From Hahella sp. HNIBRBA332 (lineage in GTDB: Bacteria; Pseudomonadota; Gammaproteobacteria; Pseudomonadales; Oleiphilaceae), in NCBI RefSeq assembly GCF_030719035.1, contig NZ_CP132203.1:6656501-6720500 (forward strand): 64,000 bases of DNA, in the 5' to 3' direction. The position numbers and the translations under genes were made by a program. Shown one piece after another: positions 27,231 through 35,465 of this stretch (its first letter is position 1; the number at the start of each line of letters is the position of its first letter). The notes under the pieces are model-generated. The model searched no databases and was not told the DNA's origin. It saw only the letters and a program-made list of their open reading frames with translations.

Positions 27231-28202
27231 ATGAGCACTGTCGTTTGTTTTGGTGAAGCCCTCATTGATTTTCTGAATATCGGACAGGATGAGGAGGCCC
27301 CACTGCGTCTGCGTAAATTCAAGCAGTTTCCGGGCGGCGCCCCGGCCAATGTGGCGGTGGCCATCGCCAAGCTGGGAGGCGACGCCAGGTTTGCGGGACA
27401 GGTGGGAGAAGATGAGTTCGGCCGTTTCCTGGCTCATGCGCTGCAAGCCTATGGCGTAGACACCAGCCAGCTGCTATTTCATCCGACGGCGAAAACCGCT
27501 CTGGCGTTCGTGATGTTGGACGACTCGGGCGAGCGTACGTTTTCTTTTTATCGAGATGGTTCCGCGGATATGGTTTTGCAGGCGGAGCAGGTCGCTCCGG
27601 CCTGGTTTGCGGGAGCGACTGTCTTTCATTACTGCTCCAACACGCTTACCACGCCCACCATCGCCGCCGTCACTGAAACAGCGCTGCGCCGGGCCAAAGA
27701 CGCTGGCTGCGTCATCAGCTTTGACGTGAATCTACGCCATAATCTGTGGGCGTCGGGACAGGCAGATAAAGATGTAATTATTCGTTTGGCGGCCTCTTCT
27801 CATTTATTGAAACTGTCACTGGATGAGTTGGAGTATCTCGCTGGTGGAGCTGATTCCAATGCGCTTTGCCAGCGCTGGTTGCAGCAGGGAGTGAAGTTGA
27901 TTCTGGTGACGGATGGCGGTAAGCCTATTCGTTATATCTCCCTCGCGTTTTCTGGAGAAGAAGCGACGCCGCCAGTGAAGGCGGTGGACACCACGGCGGC
28001 GGGGGATTCGTTTATGGGCGCCATATTGTTTGGGTTGTCGAAATGCGGGGACCAGACGGCGCTGCTCAATTCACAATCACAGGTCGCCGCGCTGGTGCGT
28101 TTCGCTTCCCAATGCGGTGCATTAACCGTAAGTCGGCAAGGGGCTTTTCCTGCGTTGCCTGACTGGTCTGAAGTCAGTCGTTTTTGGGAGTTGAGTGAAT
28201 GA
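27231..28202 (+). CDS. PfkB-family carbohydrate kinase, probable fructokinase
   Basis: A 323-residue ribokinase-family enzyme. It starts STVVCFGEALIDFL, has the family signature PGGAPANVAVAIAKLGG (about residues 32-48) and ends with the anion-hole/catalytic motif DTTAAGDSFMGAIL. The FxxGGAPANVA form and FSFYRDGSADM suggest a fructokinase. The last base pairs overlap the next gene's ATG (ATGA), so the kinase and isomerase are translationally coupled. With the isomerase it would make fructose-6-phosphate from mannose. Substrate is inferred. Confidence 0.87.
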   Translation: MSTVVCFGEALIDFLNIGQDEEAPLRLRKFKQFPGGAPANVAVAIAKLGGDARFAGQVGEDEFGRFLAHALQAYGVDTSQLLFHPTAKTALAFVMLDDSGERTFSFYRDGSADMVLQAEQVAPAWFAGATVFHYCSNTLTTPTIAAVTETALRRAKDAGCVISFDVNLRHNLWASGQADKDVIIRLAASSHLLKLSLDELEYLAGGADSNALCQRWLQQGVKLILVTDGGKPIRYISLAFSGEEATPPVKAVDTTAAGDSFMGAILFGLSKCGDQTALLNSQSQVAALVRFASQCGALTVSRQGAFPALPDWSEVSRFWELSE

Positions 28203-29404
28203 ATTTCAGAAGCAGGGATTTTTTGACTGCGCATAGCCGCGAGATATTGGATTTCTATCTGCGCGCAGGCCGTGACGAACGGGGCGGCTATTTTCAAAAT
28301 TATTATGACGATGGCCGCGTGTTTGCGCCGGGAGACAAGCATCTGGTCAGCAGTTGCCGGATGACGTTCAACTTTTATCAGGCGCACCAGTTTCTGGAGC
28401 CTCGTAACGAGGAAGAAGGGGCGCAATGGCTGGAGTGGGCCGGACAGGGACTGGCTTATCTGCGTGAAGCGCACAAGCGTGCGGATGCGCCCGGTTATGT
28501 GTGGACCTTCAAGGACTACCAACCCGCAGATCAGCGGCAATACTGCTATGGCTATGCTTTTCTGATTCTGGTGTTCGCCTCGGCGGTCGGCGCCGGAGTG
28601 GAGTCGGCGCGCGAGGATTTATATGCGGCTTGGGACCTGATGGAAAAGCACTTCTGGCAGCCGCAACAAGGGCTTTATGCGGATGAAGTCAGCGCTGATT
28701 GGCGCCAGGTGTCGGACTATCGCGGTCAGAACGCCAATATGCACGCCTGTGAGGCGATGATCGCCGCCTATGAAGCCACGTCAGACTCGCGTTTTCTGGC
28801 GCGCGCCATTGAACTGGCGGAAAAGGTTGTGTTGGTGCTTGGAGGGAAGTCTGACGGGCTGGTATGGGAGCACTTTACCCAGGATCTGGATATCGATTGG
28901 GACTATAACAAAGACGACCCAAAGAACCTCTATAAGCCCTGGGGATTTCAGCCGGGCCATCAGACTGAATGGACCAAACTGCTACTGATGCTTGCTCGTC
29001 ATAGCGATTTACCCTGGCTGACCGCCAAGGCGCGAGAGCTTTTTGATCGGGCGGTGGAAGTCGCCTGGGATGATCGCCACGGCGGACTGTTTTACGGCTT
29101 TGCGCCAGACCAAAGTATTTGCGATGACGATAAATATTTCTGGGTGCAAGCGGAGAGTTTCGCTGCGGCGGCGCTGCTGGGCGAGGCGACAGGAGAAGAA
29201 GGTTACTGGCGCTGGTATGAACGTCTTTGGGAATATTCCTGGGCGCATTTTGTCGATCATGAACATGGCGCCTGGTATCGAATTCTTAATGCGGATAACT
29301 CCAAAGTCACAGATAAGAAGAGTGAGGCGGGCGCGAAGTGTGACTACCACTCATTGAACGCCTGCCTGGAAACGTTACGCGTGCTACGCGCTTCGTCAAT
29401 CTGA
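28199..29404 (+). CDS. AGE-family sugar isomerase/epimerase, probable D-mannose isomerase
   Basis: A 401-residue (alpha/alpha)6-barrel enzyme of the N-acylglucosamine 2-epimerase superfamily. Active-site segments are visible: HLVSSCRMTFNF, YRGQNANMHACEAMIAAYEA, WGFQPGHQTEWTKLLLML, KYFWVQAESFAA and KCDYHSLNAC, with the His residues used in ring opening and proton transfer. The spacing resembles YihS/mannose isomerase rather than GlcNAc 2-epimerase. Coupled (ATGA) to the fructokinase, it most simply turns mannose into fructose. Sulfoquinovose or glucose isomers are possible alternatives. Confidence 0.84.
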   Translation: MNFRSRDFLTAHSREILDFYLRAGRDERGGYFQNYYDDGRVFAPGDKHLVSSCRMTFNFYQAHQFLEPRNEEEGAQWLEWAGQGLAYLREAHKRADAPGYVWTFKDYQPADQRQYCYGYAFLILVFASAVGAGVESAREDLYAAWDLMEKHFWQPQQGLYADEVSADWRQVSDYRGQNANMHACEAMIAAYEATSDSRFLARAIELAEKVVLVLGGKSDGLVWEHFTQDLDIDWDYNKDDPKNLYKPWGFQPGHQTEWTKLLLMLARHSDLPWLTAKARELFDRAVEVAWDDRHGGLFYGFAPDQSICDDDKYFWVQAESFAAAALLGEATGEEGYWRWYERLWEYSWAHFVDHEHGAWYRILNADNSKVTDKKSEAGAKCDYHSLNACLETLRVLRASSI

Positions 29405-29458
29405 CGAAGCGGTCAGAAATATAGGTAATATTTCTTTCTTTTTTAAAGTTTAGATATG

Positions 29459-29501
29459 AAAAAAGCCGCTTTCTCAGGAAAAGAGAAAAGCGGCTTTTTT
29501 T
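29459..29501 (+). terminator. Strong rho-independent terminator
   Basis: AAAAAGCCGCTTTCTC (from 29459) pairs with AGAGAAAAGCGGCTTTTT, with mostly continuous pairing and a short loop, ending in seven T. It closes the kinase/isomerase unit 55 bp after the stop. Confidence 0.85.
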
Positions 29502-29810
29502 GTGTCTTTCTTAAATAAGAGAGCCTGATTTGGCTAAAAATAAGATGGTTTGTTGTTTTTTTGTTCACGCTGGCGTTAGAATGAAGAACATTAAAAATGA
29601 AGTAAAAAAACAACAAAAACTAAAAATGCCCCCAAGCCGGAACGCAGTAAGCAAGAGATATTCAGGCAGATAGAAATATTTGAGTCAGATTTAAGTTTAT
29701 GGAAAATTTATTCCATTTTGTGATTTTATGGAATATATTTGCTGTTCGTCTGACACTGCTGAGTCGTCTCGCTTATTCCTGAATAAAAATAACACGGGGA
29801 AAGCAAAGCA
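29502..29810. other. AT-rich gap before second AraC gene
   Basis: No gene seen. It holds an inverted repeat, GTTGTTTTTTT (29552-29562) with AAAAAAACAAC (29604-29614). The gap is markedly more AT-rich than its surroundings. It presumably carries the promoter and operators of the downstream regulator. Confidence 0.4.
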
Positions 29811-30674
29811 ATGAAAAGTCCTTCTATTCACGATAGGCATGACGCCAATACGCGTACTGACGCCTCTGGGGTAGTCAGCTTTCACTTTGGTGAGCCCGAG
29901 ATCATGGAAGGCTCACATCAACACTGTCATCTTGAAATCAATATCCTTCTCTCCGGCGCCATGAGGCTGAGCTACCTCGATCAGTTGTACGAGCTGGAAA
30001 GTGGCGACGTCATCTGTTTTTCCGCGCTACATCGGCATCAGTTGATTTCGGCGGATGAGAACGCTTTGCTGCTGCAGCTGCGCCTGCCTTTGTTTCTGCT
30101 CACGGACATGTGTGCGAATGAAATGTTCAAACATTTGCTGATTCGCGGGACGCCTTATCGTTCCAATGCGACGGACTTGTTGTCCCTTGATGCGGTGGAG
30201 CGATGGGTGCAGGAACTGCGCTGTCTGGATGGGCCGCTACAGGATTTAGTGCTGGATGAGATCACTTTGTTTCTGCGGCGCATGATCATGCGCAATCCCT
30301 GCAAATCCGGTCAAGGCTCAGGCTGTGGGGAATATCGCAGTCGGCATTTGCACCATGCGCATTGCATGGTGGAGTTTATAAACAGCAATTATCGAACGCC
30401 CATTACGATCGCTGATGTGGCTGACGGAGTGGGACTGCACAAGAACTTCGCCATGAGTGTGTTCAAGAAAGCGGTGGGCATGTCCGTACTGGAATATCTG
30501 ACAGACTTACGGGTCAATCATGCTCGGCGTTTGTTATTGTATTCTCAAGATCAGGTAATTGAGATCGCCTTCGCCAGCGGTTTTTCCTCCGTCACACGCT
30601 TTTACGAGGTATTCGCCAAATACTTCAACGAATCTCCCCTCAAGTACCGCAAGCAGCACGCAGACCCTGGCTGA
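29811..30674 (+). CDS. AraC-family regulator (copy 2)
   Basis: A 287-residue paralogue of the regulator at 26277-27131. Sensor domain: HQHCHLEINILLSGAMRLSY and ESGDVICFSALHRHQLIS. DNA-binding domain: ITIADVADGVGLHKNFAMSV, YLTDLRVNHARRLL and IAFASGFSSVTRFYEVFAKY. GGGGAAAGCAAAGCA precedes the ATG. Conservation is highest in the helix-turn-helix and lower in the sensing domain, suggesting recognition of similar sites but different effectors. It is isolated from the sugar operon by a strong terminator. Its targets are not evident. Confidence 0.87.
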   Translation: MKSPSIHDRHDANTRTDASGVVSFHFGEPEIMEGSHQHCHLEINILLSGAMRLSYLDQLYELESGDVICFSALHRHQLISADENALLLQLRLPLFLLTDMCANEMFKHLLIRGTPYRSNATDLLSLDAVERWVQELRCLDGPLQDLVLDEITLFLRRMIMRNPCKSGQGSGCGEYRSRHLHHAHCMVEFINSNYRTPITIADVADGVGLHKNFAMSVFKKAVGMSVLEYLTDLRVNHARRLLLYSQDQVIEIAFASGFSSVTRFYEVFAKYFNESPLKYRKQHADPG

Positions 30675-30776
30675 AACTTCCGTCCGACGTTGGTTACTCA
30701 GGATATTGGGCGTAGGCAAGGTGCGCGTCAGCGCCTCCTGCGCTCTTCGTGGGAACAACAGTGCGGGAGGGCGCGC

Positions 30777-31262
30777 ATGCTTGAAGATATCAACGAAAAG
30801 CTTCGCTATGTTGGGGAGCGCAATGGCCTTAGCTGGCTGCAACTGGACGCTCAGGGTGTATGTGGCGCGCAGACTCAGACCGGAATTAAGTGGCAGATAG
30901 AGTGGCCCCAGGCCAGCCCCTGGCTGCTGTTCCTTGCTGAGTTGGACGAGGCTCCAGAGCGGAGCGATGATTTACTTTCCTTATACGAGCTTTGTCAGAC
31001 GCTGAACTTTCCTGGACCTGAGTGTCTTTTGGGGAACGTCTCGATAAAGCCTGGCGGTCGCTTTTTTTACCTTCATTACCGGCATGAAATTGAGAACCTG
31101 CATGCGATCAAGCTGGAGGAACTGCTTAACCAGTTTTTGGCGGACGCAGCTATCGCCAGAGAGCGTTTACGAGAGACAAAAAATATGCACCCAGGTGAGG
31201 AGAGAGGTGACTTGGGCCGGTCGCATGTAGCGCCGCCGATGCAGATATATATGAATGTGTAG
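30777..31262 (+). CDS. CesT/Tir-family type III secretion chaperone
   Basis: A 161-residue acidic protein. The ATG at 30777 has GGGAGG 6 bases upstream; the frame is open earlier, but that part is an arginine-rich shadow. The order LEDINEKLRYVGERNGLSW, LDAQGVCGAQ, WLLFLAELDEAPERSDDLLS, LYELCQTLNFPGPE, GNVSIKPGGRFFYLHYRHEI and LEELLNQFLADAAIARERL follows the class I chaperone fold: helix, three strands, helix, two strands, long C-terminal helix. Such chaperones sit directly upstream of their effector gene, as here (12 bp gap). No type III machinery genes are in the window. A C-terminal tail (about residues 140-161) is extra. Confidence 0.72.
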   Translation: MLEDINEKLRYVGERNGLSWLQLDAQGVCGAQTQTGIKWQIEWPQASPWLLFLAELDEAPERSDDLLSLYELCQTLNFPGPECLLGNVSIKPGGRFFYLHYRHEIENLHAIKLEELLNQFLADAAIARERLRETKNMHPGEERGDLGRSHVAPPMQIYMNV

Positions 31263-31274
31263 GATTGCAGCGTT

Positions 31275-32117
31275 ATGGAAGGAATTAACGCAAATAGAGC
31301 GATTCATGTTCAAGGCGCCCGGCATGCGGAGGGCGTTAACGACAATAAGCCATTGCCCGCCAGCGATCTCTCAGGTTCCTCTCCGCTGTCTGCAAGGGCG
31401 GAGGCGCCGGTGGTTGGAAGAGGTTTGGCGTCTACAGATGGAAATGGGTTGCGGAGCAGCACTGGAATTACTGATGAGCCGGGGAGGCCGCTTAGAATAA
31501 TAGAGTCGAAGTTGGAAAGGGTGGATAGCGTTAATTCAAAGTTGGATCGTGAAGGCATTGCCAGAAATTTGAACAATCCTGCTCTGGCGTCCGATGAAGT
31601 GCTTGTCGCAGCGGAGATTTTGAGTCGAAACAACGCCATGCCCCCAGACCACGAGGGGCATATTATTGGCGAAGGTAGAATCGTGGAGCGATATTTTGGT
31701 CGCAGTGCGAAAAATGCAGAAGGCGTTAAGTCTCCGGAGGCGCTGATCCAGAATGTAGGGGGCGCATATACTGCATTTGAGGTGAAAAACCAGGACATTG
31801 CTAAGGTGCATCATGTCGTTCAGAAGTTCGAAAGTCTGTTTACGGAGAGTCACTTCTCCAGCTCAATTGACGCTGAGGACATTGGCAAAAGAGTTCAATC
31901 AATCGGGCGCTTGGATCTCTATGTGCCGTCGGGTTTTAACGGAAGCGAAAAGGGGGATATATCGCACGGGTATGGCGTAAATAAACAGGGCTTGCTGACT
32001 CAGATGATTGATGGAGAAGAGTCTGTGCTACGCTTCGGCCCGAACAGGCTTCCTGTCCATGTGATACGACGGGATCTGCCTCCACCCCCACCGTCTCAAA
32101 AGGCGGACAAGAGTTAG
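31275..32117 (+). CDS. Putative type III effector (unknown activity)
   Basis: A 280-residue protein I do not recognise. Residues 1-75 are low in hydrophobic residues and rich in Ser, Gly, Ala and Pro, like a disordered type III secretion signal plus chaperone-binding segment. Residues about 80-260 look folded, with HIIGEGRIVERYFG, GGAYTAFEVKNQDI and IGRLDLYVPSGFNGSE. The C-terminus has a proline run (DLPPPPPSQKADKS). There is no classical signal peptide or membrane segment. The assignment rests on the chaperone gene 12 bp upstream and the N-terminal composition. It could instead be a toxin of another contact-dependent system. Confidence 0.5.
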   Translation: MEGINANRAIHVQGARHAEGVNDNKPLPASDLSGSSPLSARAEAPVVGRGLASTDGNGLRSSTGITDEPGRPLRIIESKLERVDSVNSKLDREGIARNLNNPALASDEVLVAAEILSRNNAMPPDHEGHIIGEGRIVERYFGRSAKNAEGVKSPEALIQNVGGAYTAFEVKNQDIAKVHHVVQKFESLFTESHFSSSIDAEDIGKRVQSIGRLDLYVPSGFNGSEKGDISHGYGVNKQGLLTQMIDGEESVLRFGPNRLPVHVIRRDLPPPPPSQKADKS

Positions 32118-32162
32118 GGGACCTCTGATTATGATGAGTTATCGGTATAGGTGAGGTTGATT

Positions 32163-32585
32163 ATGGAAATGGCTGCACTGGAACAACTGCTTCATGACGG
32201 TATGAGCCTTGCCAGACACCGCATATCAAGTGACGGTCGTCTCAATCCTTTTGCTCTTTTGCTGGAGCAGGGAGGGGGACGCCAAGTGATTGAGAGCCTG
32301 GCTGCTGGCGATGAGGGAGTTGAAGGGTTGGTCTACTCTGCACAGTCAATAGTCAGTGCAAATGCGGTAGACGCGGTATTAGTGTGCGCGCAGTGTAAAG
32401 TCACGCCGGATGACGAGAACCTGAAAATGGATGCGATCAGCGTTCTTTTGGAAACGCCAGACCAATGCATCAAGGGCTATCAATTGTATGGCGATAATCT
32501 GGAAGGTCAGTTGATGTTCGCCCAGTTGGAAATGGATGAATCTGAGCCAGTTGTGTTTACTGCGGGGAGTAACGGCCAGTCTTGA
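32163..32585 (+). CDS. Small conserved hypothetical protein
   Basis: A 140-residue acidic protein, ATG at 32163 with GAGG 7 bases upstream (a GTG at 32151 is in frame). The pattern DGRLNPFALLLEQGGGR near residue 30 and KMDAISVLLETPDQCIKGYQ near residue 95 resembles small bacterial proteins of unknown role carrying a PFalvl...DAIsv.lE signature. It follows the putative effector by 45 bp in the same direction and may be its partner or immunity protein; that is inference from position. Confidence 0.55.
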   Translation: MEMAALEQLLHDGMSLARHRISSDGRLNPFALLLEQGGGRQVIESLAAGDEGVEGLVYSAQSIVSANAVDAVLVCAQCKVTPDDENLKMDAISVLLETPDQCIKGYQLYGDNLEGQLMFAQLEMDESEPVVFTAGSNGQS

Positions 32586-32620
32586 TGGCCTTTGGGAGGG
32601 CGTTCCGAGGTCATAAGGTG

Positions 32621-32645
32621 AAGGGGCGGCAGATGGCCGCCCTTT
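32621..32645. terminator. Convergent-gene hairpin
   Basis: AAGGGGCGGC (32621-32630) pairs with GCCGCCCTTT (32636-32645) with one mismatch, in the 67-bp gap between convergent genes. It ends in only three T, so termination strength is doubtful. Confidence 0.4.
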
Positions 32646-32652
32646 GGCTGAA

Positions 32653-33075
32653 TCAGTATCTGCGCACCGCTTTAACCGTATCATCCAACTCTGCGGCGGA
32701 TATAAATCCGATGTAGTTGGGGTTCTTCGCCACTAGCTCTTTAATGTCCTGATTGCTGGAGGCGGTGATCATGGGGGCGGCTTTGCCTGTGAAGATGAGC
32801 CGGGACCAGTAGGAGAGAAACTGGCGTGAGCCTTTGTTGACGACTTTGGCGCAAAACTCCTCGAACAATGCCGAGGAGCTGTCGATGGAGACGATGGTCG
32901 CTTTCTCGCCATTGGGTAAGAAAGCCTGTTTCGCCAGAAATAACTTCTGAATATCTTCATTACTCAGGTCAAGATTCGCTTTGGGATTGACGATCACGGC
33001 GACCTCGGCTTCCGCCGCCTGCACCTGCAGCAGTGGGTAGATGAGAGCAAACACGATAGTAATGATTCTTAACAT
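32653..33075 (-). CDS. Small PstS-like periplasmic substrate-binding-domain protein
   Basis: A 140-residue secreted protein. A signal peptide (LRIITIVFALIYPLLQVQAA) is followed by VAVIVNPKANLDLSNEDIQK, LFLAKQAFLPNG and YWSRLIFTGKAAPM, typical of short single-lobe PstS-type domains. At this length it holds only part of the two-lobe phosphate-binding fold, a recognised short subfamily. It lies 11 bp downstream of a porin-like gene in the same direction, so the two are likely co-transcribed. Ligand unknown. Confidence 0.75.
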   Translation of the reverse strand: MLRIITIVFALIYPLLQVQAAEAEVAVIVNPKANLDLSNEDIQKLFLAKQAFLPNGEKATIVSIDSSSALFEEFCAKVVNKGSRQFLSYWSRLIFTGKAAPMITASSNQDIKELVAKNPNYIGFISAAELDDTVKAVRRY

Positions 33076-33086
33076 GTCGGCGCTCC

Positions 33087-34253
33087 TTAAAAGACGAAAC
33101 TGATCGCAGTGCTGAATAACTGGGTGTCGATGCGGTTAGGTCCGTCCTTGTCGTAGTTTATTTTGCTGAAGTCGAACTTTAGTGAAGCGCTGTGATGGAA
33201 GTCATAACGTACGCCGATCGTGATGACTGTATTGTCTTGATCCGTGCCCTCAATGATGCCTTCCAATGTCGAGTAAACCGGATCGGATTCAGACACCTCG
33301 TCGAGAATACTTCTTCTCGGGCTGGTGTCGAAAACCTCATAAGTGAGGTGGGGAGTAAACTTACCCATGGTGTAGCCGGCGGAGACGTAATACCCCAGCG
33401 GATCAGGGAATATGCTGTCTTCAATCTCCGATTTGGTGACCTCCGCTACGGCGAAAAAGTTATCGTACTCCACTTTCAAAGAGATGCTGCCGAAGGCGCC
33501 GCGATCGTCATTGGCGCGAATGGCGTCGGCGACTTCCTCTGACACTGTCGGGCCGGCAGGCGCTGGAGCGCTTGGATCTTCCGGGGGCAGTATGTTGTCC
33601 AGGCCAGGCGCGATGGCGGGAGCGGAGAGTTTCGAGCGGAAGTAGGAGAAGCGCATGCTGATCCAGTCAACGCCGATGCGCCAGGAGCCGCCATAGACGA
33701 ACTTCAGATCCACTTGACCGATAGGGATGTCCTCTCGCACGGAGCCATAGAAGAAGTTCAGGGTAGAGTCGAACTGACGAATTTGCGAGGCGTAGGTAAT
33801 GTTCAAACCGTCCAGGTTTTTAAATAGGGGTACGTAAACAAATTTGGGTGGCCTGACCCAGTGGTAAGCGTAGCCGACATCAATGGTGTCGCTGTATTCG
33901 AAAAAAGGCGTTCTGAATCGCCCCGCCTTAACGGTCCAGTTATTGTCGATGGCGTAGGTGACATAGGCCCACTCGAACTCGGCGTCATGATCTTCCGAGC
34001 CGCGAGCGATGATCTGCGCCGTGGCGGAGAGATTTTCTCCCATGTCGCCACGCACCTGCAGGCCGAACAGGGACTCGTTCTTGAAGTTAAGGTCGTCGTC
34101 GTAGGAAAAATAAGGTTTTTCATCATCAAAGGTCGTGGCGGCCACGATACTGCCGAAACCGTTGAAGTGGATTCTGTCGTTGTCGGCGTGGGCCGGGGTC
34201 ACGATATATAGCGTTGAGAGGGTAAGACTTATACAAGACTCTTTTATTCTCAT
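33087..34253 (-). CDS. Outer-membrane porin-like beta-barrel protein
   Basis: A 388-residue protein with an N-terminal signal (SCISLTLSTLYIVTPAHAD), alternating amphipathic strands throughout, and a C-terminal phenylalanine (AISFVF), the BAM recognition signature. Segments such as LFGLQVRGDMGENLSATAQI and WTVKAGRFRTPFFEYSDTID resemble porins of the DcaP/phosphate-selective type. A proline/alanine-rich loop (about residues 222-236) is probably extracellular. It is the first gene of a two-gene unit with the small PstS-like protein. Confidence 0.78.
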   Translation of the reverse strand: MRIKESCISLTLSTLYIVTPAHADNDRIHFNGFGSIVAATTFDDEKPYFSYDDDLNFKNESLFGLQVRGDMGENLSATAQIIARGSEDHDAEFEWAYVTYAIDNNWTVKAGRFRTPFFEYSDTIDVGYAYHWVRPPKFVYVPLFKNLDGLNITYASQIRQFDSTLNFFYGSVREDIPIGQVDLKFVYGGSWRIGVDWISMRFSYFRSKLSAPAIAPGLDNILPPEDPSAPAPAGPTVSEEVADAIRANDDRGAFGSISLKVEYDNFFAVAEVTKSEIEDSIFPDPLGYYVSAGYTMGKFTPHLTYEVFDTSPRRSILDEVSESDPVYSTLEGIIEGTDQDNTVITIGVRYDFHHSASLKFDFSKINYDKDGPNRIDTQLFSTAISFVF

Positions 34254-34563
34254 TGTTCGAACCCTGCTTTCCTTGAGGCGTCAGTTTTTCTTATGAACTT
34301 TTCTGTATCAGGACAGTCCGGAGTCCGGTTGCGATCTCGGTTGTCTGCGAATAGGTTCTTGCTTGGCCTGGATCGCCTTTTCCTAAGGGTAGTTGTGGCG
34401 TAAAAAATATCCAGCATTCAGTGGCGGGCAAAATAGCCTGGAGAGCTGCCTTGGCGTTGGACAAGCCTACCGCGGCTTACTAATCTTCTTTATAAACGCT
34501 GTCATTCGAATGCGGGCCGCCAGGGATGAGTCCGCCGTCATGTTATTTCAACGCGGTATATGC
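34254..34563. other. Divergent intergenic region
   Basis: About 310 bp between the porin-like gene (minus) and the binding-protein gene (plus). An open frame from 34393 runs into the latter but looks non-coding before 34564. I see no clear hairpin or strong promoter match; it should hold promoters for both directions. Confidence 0.35.
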
Positions 34564-35346
34564 ATGTCCTTAATGAAGCTGGCGAGCTTGACGCTGCTGA
34601 TCTTGGCGGGGGTGTCCCTGCAGGATGGCCGCGCCGAAAACCTCCATCTGGCCTTAGCCGCCGCCGAGGAGGTCGAGCCCTATGTCTATCACTTGGAGGA
34701 CGGTCAAGCGACCGGGATCGACTACGAAATTGTCTATGAGGCGTTAACCCGGGCGGGAGTGAATTTCGAACTGAAAAGCTATCCTCGACCTCGCATAACG
34801 CTGATGCTGGGGCAGGGCTATTTGGATGGTCTGCTCACTACCACAGGTTATAACGACAAAGACGCCCTTAACGCCATGTGGCTCTCCTCCCCACTATACA
34901 CGTCGACGGTATCCGCTTTTGTTCTTAAAAAGAAACCGGAGACGGAAGGCGTTGTTTATGCTGATGTTCTGAAAAACTGTCATCAGGCCGGCGTATTGAG
35001 GGGATTCAATTATCGCTTTCCCAGTTTGGACATGACGCATTTCAATAGCGTAGTGGAAGTGAACGGCGCCGAGCAGTTGGTCAAACTGACCATGTATGGC
35101 CGCGTAGATTGTGCGATAACGGAAGACATTACCTTTATGTATCAGGCGCGCAGGCTGGGTTACTTCAACGACGTTGAGATTGTCGATGAAGTCGTCAATC
35201 GTCCTGTAGTGATCGCCCTGTCCAGAAAAATTGTGGAGGACAACAAAGGACTGGATGAACGCATCAACCAGGCAATTGAAGATCTGAAGTCCCGTGACGT
35301 CATCGACAACATCATTATCAAGTATCTGAGCCTGGGGGCGTTCTGA
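34564..35346 (+). CDS. Periplasmic solute-binding protein, family 3-like
   Basis: A 260-residue protein starting at ATG 34564 (34573 is an alternative). A signal peptide (KLASLTLLILAGVSLQDGRA) is followed by ATGIDYEIVYEALTRAGVNF, SYPRPRITLMLGQGYLDGLL and VDCAITEDITFMYQARRLGY, the two lobes of the amino-acid-binding-protein fold. Like the protein at 10912-11751 it has no transporter neighbours. Its ligand is unknown and it may act as a sensor component. Confidence 0.72.
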   Translation: MSLMKLASLTLLILAGVSLQDGRAENLHLALAAAEEVEPYVYHLEDGQATGIDYEIVYEALTRAGVNFELKSYPRPRITLMLGQGYLDGLLTTTGYNDKDALNAMWLSSPLYTSTVSAFVLKKKPETEGVVYADVLKNCHQAGVLRGFNYRFPSLDMTHFNSVVEVNGAEQLVKLTMYGRVDCAITEDITFMYQARRLGYFNDVEIVDEVVNRPVVIALSRKIVEDNKGLDERINQAIEDLKSRDVIDNIIIKYLSLGAF

Positions 35347-35465
35347 TAGGTTTCTCATCCGCGGGAAGCGTCAAGGATTGTGAAACCTCTAGCCAGCCGC
35401 TAGTTATACTTTTGCTCATCCCTTTAAATGAGCTCTTTGTCTTAGATAGCAGGGTATTGGGTATC

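Noticed and set aside
30690..30776. Upstream extension of the chaperone ORF
   Set aside because: Those 29 codons are Arg/Gln-rich and unlike the family; the ATG at 30777 has a strong ribosome-binding site.
34240..34275. T-loop-like GGTTCGAAC on the minus strand, suggesting a tRNA
   Set aside because: No acceptor stem, anticodon arm or CCA context flanks it, and it overlaps the start region of the porin-like gene.
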